A stretch of 64,000 nucleotides of DNA from Astrocystis sublimbata (lineage: Eukaryota > Ascomycota > Sordariomycetes > Xylariales > Xylariaceae): the NCBI GenBank assembly GCA_022453515.1, contig JAJNNY010000011.1, positions 1-64,000 on the forward strand. The letters run 5' to 3'. The position numbers were made by a program, and so were the translations under genes. Below the pieces are notes generated by a model. The model saw nothing but the letters and a program-made list of their open reading frames with translations, was not told where the DNA came from and did no database searches. Of the stretch, positions 1-10,599 are shown in pieces; position 1 is the first letter of the stretch; each line of letters starts with the position of its first letter.

Positions 1-83
1 TAGTACCAAATTTTTTTTGCATACTAATTATAGTATTAGTATAGGCTAGTACTATAATTAGTATGCAAAAAAATTTGGTACTA
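1..83. repeat. Near-perfect inverted repeat (hairpin, MITE-like)
   Basis: Bases 1-35 are the reverse complement of bases 50-83, apart from one base in the central run (eight T on the left, seven A on the right). The loop is about 14 bases. The arms begin and end with TAGTACCAAA and TTTGGTACTA. The left arm starts exactly at the window edge, so the repeat could extend outside. It could be a small TA-flanked miniature inverted-repeat element or its relic; no transposase is present. The structure is seen directly and its origin is inferred. Confidence 0.75.
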
Positions 84-3000
84 ATACTACAATTAGTACG
101 TGCCCGTACTACACATTAGTCACTAATTTGCCAACCCTGCCTAGCCCGTGCCTAGGTATAGTAGAAGACATCTAATACAAGTAAAAGAAATACAAAACTT
201 GGGAAAGTCAATGGATTTGTTCGTAAAGCAAACTACTGTTTAGTGATTTATCTGTAGAATCCATGACGTCCGGGGACTTTGTTATGCGATAGTGGAAGAT
301 GGTTAAGCCAACTGGTGTCTTCGTGGTGATTGCTCGATGATAACAGCTAGATGGCGCTGGCGTTTGTCCCTTTCGCCTTTTTACGATATATCTGAAATCT
401 GGCAAGGCCTGGCCATAATGTATAACTTCATATCAACGCCACCAGCTTTCCGCTCATGATCATCGGCATACATATTCGAAGGCTCCGCTATGTCACCGCC
501 ATTACCCGCACATTGGGGAAATAAATAAAACTCGCGGTGTAAGTAAACACTAGTGTAGGTAGATTAGAGAATAGTCTACCAAGCGAACCCTTTGTTGCCT
601 TAGACAATCCATCCCGTCCAATAAAACTTACGATGGTCGGCACGATCAATCATACCTAAGGCATTCACCGCTCTCAGTGTTGTTGAGCTACCGCAGTTTC
701 AATATTTGATGCGAACCCCGCCATGCGTTTAGCATGTGCCTTCAAAAAATCTACTTGCCAGTTTGTCTAAGTGAGCAACTTTGAAGATTTTGTTGCTAAC
801 TGTATGACAGCAAGGAAAGGTCGATCTAATTGAGCGCAGATTGATCAATCGAAGACGACATACAAGCGCTGCCCCACAGGAGCTACCTATGTAGATGAAA
901 ACCGAGGATTATTGATCAACATGCTTCCTAGTGCGCAATTCTTAGAAGGCTTCGCTCGTGGCCATGAAGTTATGGGGAAGTGGGTGTCGAGGCTCAGCCC
1001 ACCAACTCAGCCCCAACGATACACATACACCAAGCACTAATCATGGTGTGTGCCCACCCACCAATGTGCAAATCCATACAGATATATGCACTGCTAGCTG
1101 AATATCTCCATAAAGAAGACTAACTGCCCTCCTAAAGTGCCGGTAGCTACCGATATCGAATCAAGTTGAATAGAATTAGGGCGAAGGAATAGCTTCTCTT
1201 AGTTGAGAGTTTAAATATGCCGTTGGTCTGAAGCCGGCGGCTATGACGAAATGCGCAGCGATACTCCAAAGGCTGGGCACTCCTTGATGTTAGTCTGCTC
1301 TTGAATCAATTGATACGGAGCGTGCCTACCGTAGATTAAGGTGGGAGGTTGCTTGATGGCCCCCAATCAGTCGGATTACCTGCAGGCGTTCAATAGGTCC
1401 CGAGGCCACATGGAATTGGGTGTGTTGAATCGGAGCCTCGATAGCCGCACGGAGCTGCAAGAATCCGGGGGTTCAAGCTGACATATTTGAAATGATTGTA
1501 GTTTATTTTGTACTCCGTACCTATGTACAGAGCTCTGTATATATACGTATGAGATGAGACGGGTCTGAATGCGAATATGTTGTGTATGTATGGTTGGCTT
1601 CTGAGAAGCCAACAGCATATACATTCTACAGTTGTGTGGTGCGCTTGCTCATGTATTAAGTAAGTAGCCCTGTTGTTTCAAGGCCAAGACTAACCACGTT
1701 TCACGTCTCGTCTACCAATGTGGCTGCTTACGGGAGAAGCACGACGGGAATACCTGGGCGAGTGATGTCCAGTCGGCGATCCCGTCAACGTCGTATCCGA
1801 TCAGCACCTTACAGAACCAACATGCATCTCATAATTGCATGTACCTAAGTAGCTACCAACGTACTCACTGCTATGCGATTCCCTGGAGCACGAAAACGAC
1901 GGCCCCATTGCCGTGTCAGAAATGATCGCAAATACTTTGAGGGGGGTTGCTAGACTGTGCTCACAATGTCAAGAAAACATCTAGTATTTGAAAACATGCG
2001 AGTCCGTCACGAGTTCCCCTCAGACTGCATCCCCAACATGCTTGAAACTTGGGGGAAAACGTGACACCGAACCCGCCCAATGGTGATTGATTTTTATGGT
2101 AGGTATTGTCCTCCATATGAGCACCGAATGTGTTCCTTTTACTGTAGCTTCCAAACCTCGGCCCCTATATTCCCCTGCTAGATCGCTCGTCAGCCAATAC
2201 CGTCCTGCGCGCCGCAATAGAGAGATACAGAATCAGCTCAAAGTTTCGTGCGCCCACGATGAAGACTTGTGCTACCGGCATTTTATTGTCTGGCATGTAT
2301 TCAGCATTTCCATACGTATTTCTGTTTACATGCTGATTACGCTTTTTGAGGGGTTAGATGCTACACCCTGGTAGGTACTGTCAATATGTGTACACTTGGA
2401 GAATGTTGATATAGAACTTCATGAGGGTGTATGGATTCATTGAAGATATCATATCTCAACTCAGCCCGACGGCCTCGTTGACAGATGTAGCCCCCGCAGT
2501 ATGTGTAGCACTATGGGTACTCTGCAATCTCAAGTACTTTATGATAGACACTTGCATATTGGATTCTTGAATTGGCAATGATTTATATATCAAGCCGCTC
2601 GAAGATACGACTCTTTACTCACATGCCTCAAGAATATGTGTTAAGACTGACCTTTCAGACTTTGGATACTGGAAAGCAGGGCTCGTACGGACCAGCCGCC
2701 CGAGTGCCTAAACACCTCGTTTTCTCCCTGCTCTTGCAGATGTGTGTTGACCGAGGGGTCGATCTCGGAGACGATGATTGACGAAGGGAGACCGTAGTAG
2801 CGTTTGTAATGTGTACAATCAGTGTACATAGCGGGTTAACAGGGATCAAAGTGATGAACAGATGTCAAAACCAAATATTCCGTTGAGGAGCCGCCGCAAG
2901 ATCGCCCCAATACATGTTGTAACTTCATCTCCTTAGATGATATACGAGCTCTCGCTTGGGGAGCAATACTTATGAGATCAATCCGTCTTGTCTCACCGGC

Positions 3001-4238
3001 CATCTATCAGTGAGCATCCAGGCACAGACCCAGGATAAGTTAGATGTGCAGAGCCAGCTTGGTCATATAAACAAGATCATATACTTGATTCGAGTGGTTT
3101 CTGAATGGTCGATCACAGTAGGTTTCTATTCACTAAAGCATTTTGAACTTACTCAGCAGATAAAGAGCCCTTGATCAGATACGATCAATAAACATTGCGC
3201 ACATATTAGCAAATGAGGTAGTTGGTCAGGTAAAGGTCACAGCCAAATATAGAATGTTGGTAACTTAGGAGGCATCGTGGGTATTAACCAAGTGTGTATT
3301 CAATCATCTATATTTTGGACAGCGACGATCAAGCATGTGTTTTCTTGTTATCCTGATGCTGGTCGATATAAATAGAAGTACACTACACATCGAAGGAGAT
3401 AAAACAACACTGTGCATATAGCTGTTGCGTCAGCCCAAGATCAATCTTGCAAATCGGCTCCTCCACTAACTAGAGTGTCTCTTCCAAGCATAGTATTTTC
3501 GATCTGTAACCTTTTTACAGTTCAGGAAGACTCTGCTATGTCCATGTCTTTAAGAGTGGCTACGATCTATCGTCGTATATAATCGATGCCTGAACTCATC
3601 ACGGTAATTGAACGTATTCCCCGCATCTCTCGGTTGGCTTTGTCGTATGCGTTGTTGTCTCGAGGCTGGGGTCCGGACCTTCTGACGAACTAGGATTCGG
3701 TAAGACATACTTAAAAGCCAGGCGAGTCTCTTATAGTGCTTGCTTATCGAAGGTTTAAAGACCAGTTTATGTTGGGTACAATGGTAAATCTAAGAAATTG
3801 GGAATCAAGCCCCGTCTATCCTTAGAGGGAGGAGAGCTTGGAAACAGTTGAAAGGAAGGTAAGGTTGCAAATGTATGAGAAGAAATTGATATCGAGCCAA
3901 ATCATCCACCCATTCGCAAAGCAACATAGACTAGGCATTCATCTATCCCAACGCATGAGGTGGAATGGCCTGGGGCTGGCGTTATAGCCACGAGATGTGC
4001 AGTGCTTAAACGCATGTAATTTGCATGGTGACATACCAGTTTCGTCCATGCATTGTGAACTTCAAGTGGAAGACGGAGTCGGTGACTGAGCTATATTCGA
4101 CCTACCTAGGCATGGAAGCAAAAAAAGAGCAGCTGTGGTGTGTGGTGGTAGGTCACAAGGTTGACCTGGGAACCAACCAACCTCTCCACTCTCTAAGATA
4201 TAAACTAAATTTGTACCCAGCTGCAACAACCAACAAAC
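84..4238. other. Gene-poor stretch
   Basis: No reading frame here has recognisable protein character together with a plausible start and splice sites. The open frames are short, lack known motifs and often start at non-ATG codons. There is no obvious repeat family apart from AT-rich direct copies of TACTA/TTAGTA around 84-120, next to the hairpin. I see nothing else to annotate. Confidence 0.6.
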
Positions 4239-4371
4239 GCCCGGTTAGCTCAATCGGTAGAGCGTGAGACTCTTAATCTCAAGGTTGCGGGTAAGCTTGC
4301 ACTCGGAGAAAAAAAAATTCTCACTTGCCTGTTACTAACCCTAGTGCTAGGTTCGACCCCCGCATCGGGCT
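4239..4371 (+). tRNA. tK(CUU): tRNA-Lys(CUU), interrupted in the T arm
   Basis: After removal of bases 4291-4350 the sequence folds into a complete cloverleaf. The acceptor stem is GCCCGGT with ATCGGGC (seven pairs, one G-U). The D arm is GCTC/GAGC. The anticodon stem is TGAGA/TCTCA with loop CTCTTAA, so the anticodon is CUU. The T arm is GCGGG-TTCGACC-CCCGC and the discriminator is U. There is no intron at the usual 37/38 position; the insertion lies inside the 5' strand of the T stem. The A box is intact, and a B-box match GGTTCGACCCC survives at 4350-4360 because the intron ends in G. A hairpin (4385-4403) and T-runs (from 4416) follow. The gene would supply lysine for AAG codons. The alternative, a tRNA pseudogene disrupted by a chance insertion, is unlikely because excision restores the stem exactly. 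Confidence 0.9.
4291..4350 (+). other. Spliceosomal-type intron inside the tRNA-Lys gene
   Basis: The insertion is exactly 60 bp. It begins GTAAGC, contains the optimal branch motif TACTAAC at 4333-4339, and ends GCTAG, 12 bases after the branch A. This matches the size and signals of the protein-gene introns in the same window. A nearer AG (4343-4344) lies only six bases past the branch A and would not restore the stem. The exact joining point is ambiguous by one base because both sides carry G, but the GT-AG reading restores GCGGG paired to CCCGC. Confidence 0.85.
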
Positions 4372-4384
4372 CAATTCCTGATGC

Positions 4385-4403
4385 CTCTCAGTTCAACTGA
4401 GAG
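4385..4403 (+). other. Perfect hairpin downstream of tRNA-Lys
   Basis: CTCTCAGTT and AACTGAGAG are perfect reverse complements around a single C, starting 14 bases after the tRNA end. It may form in the trailer of the primary transcript. Its function is unknown. Confidence 0.6.
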
Positions 4404-4415
4404 TTGCAACCCATC

Positions 4416-4431
4416 TTTTTCTCTTTTTTTT
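4416..4431 (+). terminator. T-runs, candidate Pol III terminator for tRNA-Lys
   Basis: A run of five T (4416-4420) and a run of eight T (4424-4431) lie 45-60 bases past the tRNA 3' end. Either would be sufficient for RNA polymerase III termination. Their distance leaves a fairly long trailer. If the gene is instead transcribed by Pol II, these runs have no such role. Confidence 0.5.
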
Positions 4432-4864
4432 ATTTTCGATCATTACTTACATTCAAAAGCATAGTATTGGGTCATCACATTTTAAGTTGTTTTCTCTTTC
4501 ATTTGGTATCTAAATTTTCTCGCGGTTGATACCTCCTAGTGTATGTTTTTTCCTATTCTTTTCGCCTGCTCATCCTACGTATTCGCGCTTGAACACTTAC
4601 ACATTGGGCAGTATTAGTACTTAGATAGCCATGTATCCATACCTTAACAAACATACTGTTGGGAAAAACAAATAGGAAGAAAATATTCACCATGGCCAAC
4701 GATCAATGTTTTAGTGGCATACTCAATTGATCCTGGTCCGTTTGAGGGTGTTACATTATGGCTGATCTGGGCCATAGTAGTCTCTATATATAGTACCCAG
4801 TCACGCCAGTCTCAATCTACTAAACCTCAATGTTTCTGACGCGTTGCTTCTCACGCGGAACACC
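4432..4864. other. Intergenic, 5' region of the CHORD-like gene
   Basis: AT-rich spacer with no coding signal. A TATA-like stretch (tctatatatagta, about 4781-4793) lies some 75 bases upstream of the next start codon and could be its core promoter. Confidence 0.4.
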
Positions 4865-5433
4865 ATGGCAACGACAACCGATCAAAATGCGCTGCTTGAA
4901 CGCGTCATTGACAATTCGGACGACATCACATTACGTATGGTCCTGAAGTCTATGTGCCAAGGATCAGAAGAGTGCCGCAAGGAAGCAATACAGCGGATGC
5001 TGACCTCGCGGAAGCGCGATGTTATAGAACTTTCTGATACATCGGATGACGATGCCCAGAAGGCGAGCAAGAAACAAAAGAAGAGCGAAGACACGCCGAT
5101 AGCGAGGTTCGAGAGATGTAAGAAATGCGAGAAGACATACGACGTCACGCTTAACGACGATACAGCATGCATGACGCACCCAGGTCAGATACCTAACAAG
5201 TGCGACTATATTGTATGCGAACTTACGCTATCTTTCTAGGCATGCTCGACATCGACCCAGAGGTCTTCCCAGACGACGACGACGTTCAGTATGGTATAGG
5301 CCCAGACATTGATGTTTATACTGATTGGCGACGGGAAGAGTGGCCGGAAGGGTTCATCTGGTCTTGTTGTGACGAAGACTGCAATTCCAAAGGTTGCCAA
5401 GTGCAGCGACACACACCAGAAGATCACTATTGA
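4865..5433 (+). CDS. Small CHORD-like Cys/His protein with acidic SIM-like motif
   Basis: Two exons (4865-5183 and 5240-5433) give 170 residues. The ATG lies in a good CACCATGG context. Splicing the 56-bp intron restores a CMTHPG motif across the junction, which supports the join. The C-terminal half carries C85-x2-C88, C102-x2-H105-P-G, then an aromatic-rich linker, W148-x-C149-C150, C154, G-C159 and H164. This order resembles the zinc-binding CHORD fold and a family of small uncharacterised fungal proteins. Residues 53-63 read VIELSDTSDDD, a hydrophobic core followed by acidic and serine residues, as in SUMO-interacting motifs. A lysine-rich patch (KKQKK) at about 69-73 could be a nuclear localisation signal. 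The function is unknown; zinc binding and SUMO binding are inferences. Confidence 0.75.
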
Positions 5434-7217
5434 ACCTTTGGTTGTAATGTTCGGGGACAGTGTACGAATTATTGTAAAACAGGGAATGGTGATGCTGTCT
5501 TCATAATACGAAGGGAAGGGGAAGATCAAGAAGAATGCGCCATGTTTCTTTTGTACACCAATCGAGGACAGGCACTGGGTCTCCAAGGACTTGCAAACAC
5601 GGTGTGATGTTGTTTCTGGGTATGAGTACATGAATTGGGGCAGCCACGGCAGCTAAAGCAGCACCTTCCACTTCCAAGGCTCGCTGTCCATCGCCGTTGC
5701 CGAGCTGCTTTTTTCTAATACCGAATAGTTCTGATACGGCAGGAACGAACGGTGTTAGTGCTGCTTCTCGTCTGCATCTGCAGGTTCTAGTCGGGCCAGA
5801 TAGACTGCCCAGTGTCTCCACTTCTGGCTTTCGCTTCTCCTGTACATGTTTCATCTGAGCATCTACTTCTGTCAACTGAATCCGTGTCACCGCCTCTGTT
5901 CCTCGTCACGATACTCCCGAGGTCGTTTTTTTGTATCCTCAAGCCTGTATTTGGTCCTGGTGCCGGGTGGCCTATCTTTCAACGCCCCATTGATACTTAC
6001 TTACCTAAGTAAGCAACATCCAACGCAACCCTACGAGTCAGCCAGGCGGGCGGGTCGCTTGCTGTATGGTATGATCAAGTAAGTGCTGTACAGTACTGGT
6101 GACCGCAATTGATATACCTCATCGTTCATGAAATTGGAGGCTCCGGCATCCCTCTTTTTCAATTGGACATCTCAATTGGTACATTCTCTGTCCGGAGCCG
6201 AGCCGGGCTCTGTTCACCCCTGTCTTCGTCGTCTTCGTTCACGCCCCGGATCTCTGACCAGGACTCCAGGTCTGCGCCGGCCTACTCCATTCAGATCTAT
6301 ACTCAGACCACGCCAGGGTGGACCGTCGATGACCTCATAGCACTTGCTAGCAGAATAGCCCGCAGAACGGACCCATCTGCCTAGCTCTGCGACGGGCCGT
6401 TCTAGAGCGCTGTGCCGGTCATATTGCGACCTTTTCGTCGCTGCAGCGCCCGTGTCTTGCTGGCTATCCCCTGGCATCAACCGTCATTCTCGGTCCGTTA
6501 CTGGGGTCTCTCGTGGCTGCTGTTGGCCGTGGAAGCTTTTCCCCCTGATCGAATCGCAGGACGATAGTGAGGCAACGGGCTCGACCCCGCTAATAACCCC
6601 GCGAAAACCGCCGTGGCTCCCAGCATTTGGTCCCAGCTCGTGCCAGCCTGGCGCTTCGGCGCCAGAGCTGATGATGATGGTCGCGTCCGTAGCCCCTCGA
6701 GCCCCTCACGTTCGTCCGCGTCTTTGACAACCGAGGAACAGCGCCTGAGTGAAGTGAGACAGAGACAGCCCTCAAAGAACGCAGCCGTCCAGCAGCCTAC
6801 TCCCACTTTAATATACCTATTCTCCGCACTTTTCCTGGCTCTGTCTTGGTAAGTCGTACAGCCACAAGGGCCGTGCCGTTCTGTTTTTTTCTTCTTGCCT
6901 AGGGATCTCACTGGGGCTATCTATATCTAGTCTGGGCTCCCGCAGCACGTAGCTTTCTCGGCTGGGTCGCATGCATGACATAGTACTCGGCGCAAACGCA
7001 TTTTATCTACCTACGTACCCTATCCTTGCTGATTGCCCCTCCAAACCAGGTTGTCCAACTCTGTCTCGCGGATATCAAAGTCCAGTATTTTCATATATTC
7101 ACGTCGCATCCTTTCCAGCGCACATTCTCCTCTCCTCCGGCCGCTATCGTTGAAGGTGCCGTTTGTGAAAGTCCACACCCATTTGCGACCTCGCCGCCGA
7201 CCACCCCCGCCCTCACC
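5434..7217. other. Intergenic, probable long glucokinase promoter and leader
   Basis: No convincing gene lies here; open frames on both strands lack motifs, and several lack an ATG. The last 700 bases are rich in C and T, as often seen in 5' leaders of highly expressed fungal genes. CTGGGG matches to the CreA consensus SYGGRG occur at 6501 and 6911. These short matches are expected by chance and are only suggestive of carbon regulation. Confidence 0.4.
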
Positions 7218-8927
7218 ATGACGAACTCTCTGGTAGAAGAGACGAAACGCATCGTCGCGCAGTTCGAATACACCGATGACGACGTCAACAAGGGTGTGCA
7301 GGAATTTCTGCGCCAGATGAGTGCGTCCAACAAACCCATCAAACATGATTGTTCCTGGAGTTGCATGCTAACGTTCCTGGTAGACGAGGGGCTGCAGAAA
7401 GATGGCACGAGCTTAAGCCAGATCCCGACCTATGTCACCGGTGTGCCAAACGGCACCGAGAAGGTACTCTCACTCACCCACCCTGTCATCTGGGAATCTT
7501 ATTTGGCACTAACAGGTCATGTAGGGATTATATATGGCTGTCGATCTGGAGGCACCAACTTTCGAGTCTGCTCAGTCCACCTCAATGGCGACACTACCTT
7601 CGACCTCACATTCAACAAGGTCGCTATCCCAAAGGAGTTGATGGTTGCCAAAACATCCAAGGAGCTATTCAGCTTCCTGGCGAAACAAATTGAGCTCTTC
7701 CTAAAAGAGCACCACGAGGAACACTTTGCAGAATCCATTCGTCGGCGGAAGAATTCACAGGCAGCCGAAGGATACGAAGAGGTGCACCTGTTCCAACTCG
7801 GTTTCACATTCAGCTTCCCGGTTCAACAATTCGGAATCAACAAAGGCTCCCTAATAAGATGGACGAAAGGATTCGACATTCCTGATGCAGTCGGCAAGGA
7901 TGTCTGTGCCTTATTACAAGAAGAGATCGACCTCCTCCATCTCCCCGTCAAGGTAGCAGCCTTGGTCAATGATACAGTGGGCACCCTGATGGCACGCTCG
8001 TACGCCTCACCCGGCAAGACTGGCACACTCATCGGCGCCATATTCGGAACCGGAACAAACGGTGCCTACGTCGAGAAGATAGCAAACCTGCAAAAGTCGG
8101 TGGACGGCGATTATGACAAGTCAACGGGCGACATGGTCATCAACACCGAATGGGGTTCATTTGACAACCAGCTCAACGTATTACCCAACACCCCATACGA
8201 TGCTAAATTGGACCGCGATAGCGTCAACCCCGGTATACAGATATTTGAGAAGAGGGTGTCTGGAATGTTCCTGGGAGAAATCGTCCGCCTAGCCATTGTT
8301 GACCTATGCGACAGTCCCAAGGTTTCGCTATTTAAGGACGCCAATTCTGGCGACACGAAATTTTCAACAAGAGTTGGCACCGACTCAGAATTATTCAAAC
8401 AATGGGGTCTTGACAGCGCGCTGATGTCGATTGCGGCGGCTGATATCACACCTGAGCTGTCGCAGCTGCGGAAGGAGCTCGAGTCACAGCTCCATATACG
8501 CTCCCCTTCAGTAGAAGAGGCGCAGGCTTTCAAGGACATATCCTACGCCGTCGGCCGCCGTGCGGCGAGACTCTCGGCCGTGGCTTTGGGCGGTATCGTC
8601 GTCCAGAGCGGAAAACTCAAGGAGAACACCGACGAGCCCCTGGACATTGGAGCTGACGGCAGTCTTGTGGAATTCTACCCCAAATTCCGAGAAATGATCA
8701 ACGAGGCTTTCGGCATCATCGAGGGCATCGGCCCCGAGGGCGCGCAGCGGATCCGCATCGGGCTCGCCCAGGATGGAAGCGGAGTGGGTGCGGCTCTGAT
8801 CGCGTTGGTAGCTGCGAATATGGAGAATAAGGGCATGTGGGACTCACTTGTTGCACTCAAGAACGACGTGGTGCAGAAGCTTTCGAGTGCTATACCAACG
8901 CCTGGCGAGTCAGCATCGCTGACGTAG
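7218..8927 (+). CDS. glkA: Glucokinase (hexokinase family) with an apparent one-base deletion
   Basis: This enzyme phosphorylates glucose with ATP at the entry to glycolysis, in the cytosol. The best exons are 7218-7320, 7384-7463 and 7525-8927. Both introns have good signals (TGCTAAC in the first; ACTAAC then GTAG in the second). The protein would be about 528 residues, the usual length for fungal glucokinase. Hallmarks include FSFPVQQFGI, the glucose-binding region RWTKGFDIPD, the catalytic Asp in ALVNDTVGTLMA, FGTGTNGAY, the INTEWGSFDN segment and the C-terminal DGSGVGAALIA. The frame breaks once: after the second splice the sequence reads into the phosphate-1 motif as GATCTGGAGGC, where the family's Asp-Leu-Gly-Gly-Thr-Asn needs one more G near 7547-7549. 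Without that G the spliced frame fails shortly after. All of the C-terminal two thirds is otherwise intact. A sequencing or assembly error is likely, but a real null allele is possible. Confidence 0.9.
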   Translation: MTNSLVEETKRIVAQFEYTDDDVNKGVQEFLRQMSASNKPIKHDCSWSCMLTFLVDEGLQKDGTSLSQIPTYVTGVPNGTEKVLSLTHPVIWESYLALTGHVGIIYGCRSGGTNFRVCSVHLNGDTTFDLTFNKVAIPKELMVAKTSKELFSFLAKQIELFLKEHHEEHFAESIRRRKNSQAAEGYEEVHLFQLGFTFSFPVQQFGINKGSLIRWTKGFDIPDAVGKDVCALLQEEIDLLHLPVKVAALVNDTVGTLMARSYASPGKTGTLIGAIFGTGTNGAYVEKIANLQKSVDGDYDKSTGDMVINTEWGSFDNQLNVLPNTPYDAKLDRDSVNPGIQIFEKRVSGMFLGEIVRLAIVDLCDSPKVSLFKDANSGDTKFSTRVGTDSELFKQWGLDSALMSIAAADITPELSQLRKELESQLHIRSPSVEEAQAFKDISYAVGRRAARLSAVALGGIVVQSGKLKENTDEPLDIGADGSLVEFYPKFREMINEAFGIIEGIGPEGAQRIRIGLAQDGSGVGAALIALVAANMENKGMWDSLVALKNDVVQKLSSAIPTPGESASLT

Positions 8928-9410
8928 GGGGAATATAATCATTAGATGGGTCTGGATACATCACTTTCCTACTAAGTACACATGCATGACTGGGGGATGT
9001 CCTGTGCTTGTAGGAGCACGTTTCCTGTGACATTGATGCAATTATTATTATGAATAATTACAAGGTAGCCATTTGGTCCGTTTCATCTGCTGTGTCTATA
9101 TGCGTACTCGTCTGCTTGGTCGGCCAAGATCCTAGCCAAATCGTCTCGTTCAATTCGTTTGTCTTGCGACCCTCTTGTCCTCATTAAACTCCTTGCCTCT
9201 GAATTCTTATTCTCTATGAAATTTCTCTTATAAATATAAATTCTCTCTTGTCCTTGCCCTGGTGAAAGTTGCGTTTCATCGCACTGGTAAATTCCCATCC
9301 AAGTCGTCGCTTCTGTTGGGCCTGGTTACTTGAATAATAGGTAAACTTGTAGATTATTCGGGTACATGTAGGATAGAATGTATTGCCAACTTGCGGTCAT
9401 CTATCACGCT
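8928..9410. other. Intergenic between convergent genes
   Basis: Spacer shared by the 3' ends of glucokinase (plus) and the acetyltransferase (minus). It is AT-rich, with several AATAA/TTATT stretches that could serve polyadenylation in both directions. No coding signal was seen. Confidence 0.5.
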
Positions 9411-10599
9411 TTAGTTACCAAACGCTGCGGCCAGGATAGGCGCGATCGCGCTTCTTGCGCGCAGATGAGCTGCTCCGGAACTCGCGTTGCTACCGGGAAC
9501 GGACAGGTTGGTGTTTGATCTGCTTGACTGCATCTCGAGTGGTAGGTCGTTCCACTCCGTCTCGGGTCGCGTATTCTGGAAAGATTGGCCCGGCGTACTC
9601 CGACTACTGCTCTGTAGCGGGCTTGGAGGTGGGCGACTAGTCGGTGGCAGTGCCGTAGTTATGGCGGCGGGAAGCGACAAGGTGCTTGAGGGAGGCGAGA
9701 TGGCCGACGGCGAGGGCGAGCTGAATTGCGAGTCGAATGGCATGTTGGCGACCGCAGCCGTCACACTGCTTCCTCCTCCCATTCCAAGCTCTGTGCCGTT
9801 GCCAGCGCCGGCACCTGAGCTCCGTCCGTTGAGACCGAGCAAGGCGCCCGGCCCGATCTCCCGGCGCACTATCCAGGCGCTGTCGGGCTGCAGCTTGTGG
9901 TAGTACTTCTCGACCTTTTCGACGCTTGCGAAGCCCCGGGCCATGTACCACCGCATGCCCTCTTCGTTGTGCGTCCAGACGTGCGCCCAGACGGTCTCGC
10001 ACGCGAAGTCGCGACCGGCGGCGTCGGCGACGACTTCGTCGAGCAGCGCGGGCGGCGAGCCCGAGGCCGCGGTACGGCGACAGGAGGACCAGCGACTGGA
10101 CGTACAGGGCGTTCGGCTGTGGGGCGAAGGTGGCCGGGCCGTCATCTGCGCTGTCGACGGTGCCGGCGTGGAAGGGCGACGGCTCGGGGCGGCACACTAA
10201 GCCCCGATCACCTTTGCATCGGCATTCCGGCCCGAAACCTCGTCGCGCCACAGGACCACGCGGCTGAAGGCGCCGGAGGATAAGGGGTCCGAGAGCTTCG
10301 CGTAGAAGGAGTCGGGGTAGTTGACGGGCAGCAGCAGCGAGGTGATGCGCCGCAGGGCGGGGATGTGCTCGGGTTGGATGCGCGATATGGATGCTTGCGG
10401 ATGCAGGTTCGCTGGTTGAGAGGGGGGCGACGCGACGGCTGTGGACTGTGGTGATATCGTCAAGGTCGACGGCGGTTGGTGGTGGTGCTGATGGCGGGGT
10501 AGTTGTCGCTGAGGTGGTGGGTGGAGGGGCTGCGTATGCTGGCTGCTTGGGACGGAAAAAGCTGCGTATCGAGGGTTGCTGGTGCTGCGTGCTGGTGCT

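Noticed and set aside
6498..6911. Minus-strand frame of 137 codons in the glucokinase leader
   Set aside because: Low-complexity composition from CT-rich DNA; no motif.
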